A DNA stretch of 64,000 nt from Zavarzinia aquatilis. Its GTDB lineage: Bacteria; Pseudomonadota; Alphaproteobacteria; Zavarziniales; Zavarziniaceae. This document shows positions 63,316 through 64,000 of this stretch, piece after piece (position 1 is the first letter of the stretch; each line of letters begins with the position of its first letter). The stretch is taken from contig NZ_QGLE01000004.1 in assembly GCF_003173035.1 (NCBI RefSeq), positions 124,001 through 188,000 on the forward strand, written 5' to 3'. The translations under genes were made by a program, and so were the position numbers. The notes under the pieces are model-generated. The model was not told the DNA's origin. It saw nothing but the letters and a program-made list of their open reading frames with translations, and did not search any database.

Positions 63316-64000
63316 ATGACCCGCAATGATATCCGCCCCGTGCGCCACCTGATCCGGGGCGAGCGCACCTCCGATGGCGCCGGCGTCCGACTGACCCGCC
63401 TGCTCGGCCACGAGACGGTGGAGGCGGCGGACCCCTTCCTGATGCTCGACCATTTCGATACCGAACGGGCGGACGATTACATCGGCGGCTTCCCCAGCCA
63501 TCCCCATCGCGGTTTCGAGACCGTGACCTATATGCTCGACGGGCGGATGCGCCATGGCGACAACAAGGGCCATTCGGGCGTCATCGCCAGCGGCGACGTG
63601 CAGTGGATGACGGCGGGCAGCGGCATCGTCCATTCCGAAATGCCGGAACAGGAAGAGGGCCTGATGCGGGGCTTCCAGCTCTGGGTCAATCTGCCGGCAC
63701 GGGACAAGATGACCCCCGCCCGCTATCAGGAAATTCCGGCGGCGACGATCCCGGTGGAAACCCGGGGCAATGGCACCCGCGTCAAGGTGATCGCTGGCGC
63801 GACCGGTGAAGGCACGCAGGGGCCGATCGACTCCGGCGCGACCGAGGCGCGTTTCCTCGACATCCGCCTCGCTCCCGGCGCCCGGATCGAGGAAGCGGTG
63901 CCCGCCGCCCTCAACGCGCTTCTCGTCGTCTATGACGGCGCCATCGTCGTCGGCGAGGTCGAGAAGGTCGCCGCGGTCAATGTCGCCATCCTGGGCGAGG
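63316..64000 (+). CDS. pirin family protein (3' truncated)
   Basis: The first 228 residues of a bicupin. The N-terminal cupin keeps the metal ligands H62 and H64 (SHPHRGFETV), H106 and E108 (GSGIVHSE), so it is the metal-binding, quercetinase-capable type. ATG 63316 follows TGAGGAGACA. The frame is open at the right edge. Not obviously linked to guanidine use. Confidence 0.93.
   Translation, partial: MTRNDIRPVRHLIRGERTSDGAGVRLTRLLGHETVEAADPFLMLDHFDTERADDYIGGFPSHPHRGFETVTYMLDGRMRHGDNKGHSGVIASGDVQWMTAGSGIVHSEMPEQEEGLMRGFQLWVNLPARDKMTPARYQEIPAATIPVETRGNGTRVKVIAGATGEGTQGPIDSGATEARFLDIRLAPGARIEEAVPAALNALLVVYDGAIVVGEVEKVAAVNVAILGE

Overview
The window is a chromosomal segment of a high-G+C alphaproteobacterium. 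This rests on gene families and gene order: ccoNOQP-ccoGHIS; zapE-mdh-sucCD-odhAB-lpd; DUF484/xerC beside a small transaldolase, priA and then atpHAGDC; and an ArsR-methyltransferase regulator in front of metF-metH. A Rhodospirillales-like lineage is plausible, but the sequence alone does not fix the genus. No tRNA, rRNA, CRISPR array, integrase-bounded island or insertion sequence was found.

Layout. About 1-7.3 kb holds the cbb3 cytochrome oxidase operon (ccoN truncated by the window edge) with its assembly genes. About 7.4-18.4 kb holds zapE, malate dehydrogenase, succinyl-CoA synthetase and the 2-oxoglutarate dehydrogenase complex; the Lpd carries its own lipoyl domain. About 18.4-20.6 kb has small membrane proteins, an exported alpha/beta hydrolase and an AT-rich orphan gene. 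About 20.6-25.7 kb carries xerC, DUF484, transaldolase, priA and a GNAT gene. About 26-31 kb is the F1 ATP synthase operon, closed by a good terminator.

From 31 to 48 kb the content is accessory. It has an acyl-ACP-desaturase-like diiron protein behind a perfect 20-bp palindrome, two tandem ureohydrolases with a LysR regulator, and a TetR/Baeyer-Villiger monooxygenase divergon with two nearly identical 26-bp operators. A hypothetical membrane protein, a GGDEF-EAL protein, an AtuA/enoyl-CoA-reductase-like pair, a flavin monooxygenase opposite an AraC regulator, a MATE exporter and mlaA/mlaC follow. At 48.4-53.7 kb a SahR-type regulator precedes metF and metH.

The most interesting region is 54.2-63.2 kb, a guanidine assimilation locus. 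A guanidine-I (ykkC) riboswitch precedes an ABC permease and ATPase, two urea-carboxylase-associated proteins (putative carboxyguanidine deiminase), a biotin-dependent guanidine/urea carboxylase and an allophanate hydrolase. Together these would import guanidine, carboxylate it, deiminate carboxyguanidine to allophanate, and hydrolyse allophanate to ammonia and CO2. The substrate-binding protein normally expected is absent. In its place is a 24-codon open frame whose ribosome binding site can be sequestered by a strand that can instead pair with a segment just downstream of the aptamer. This suggests a translational switch coupled to the permease. A pirin-family gene runs off the right edge.
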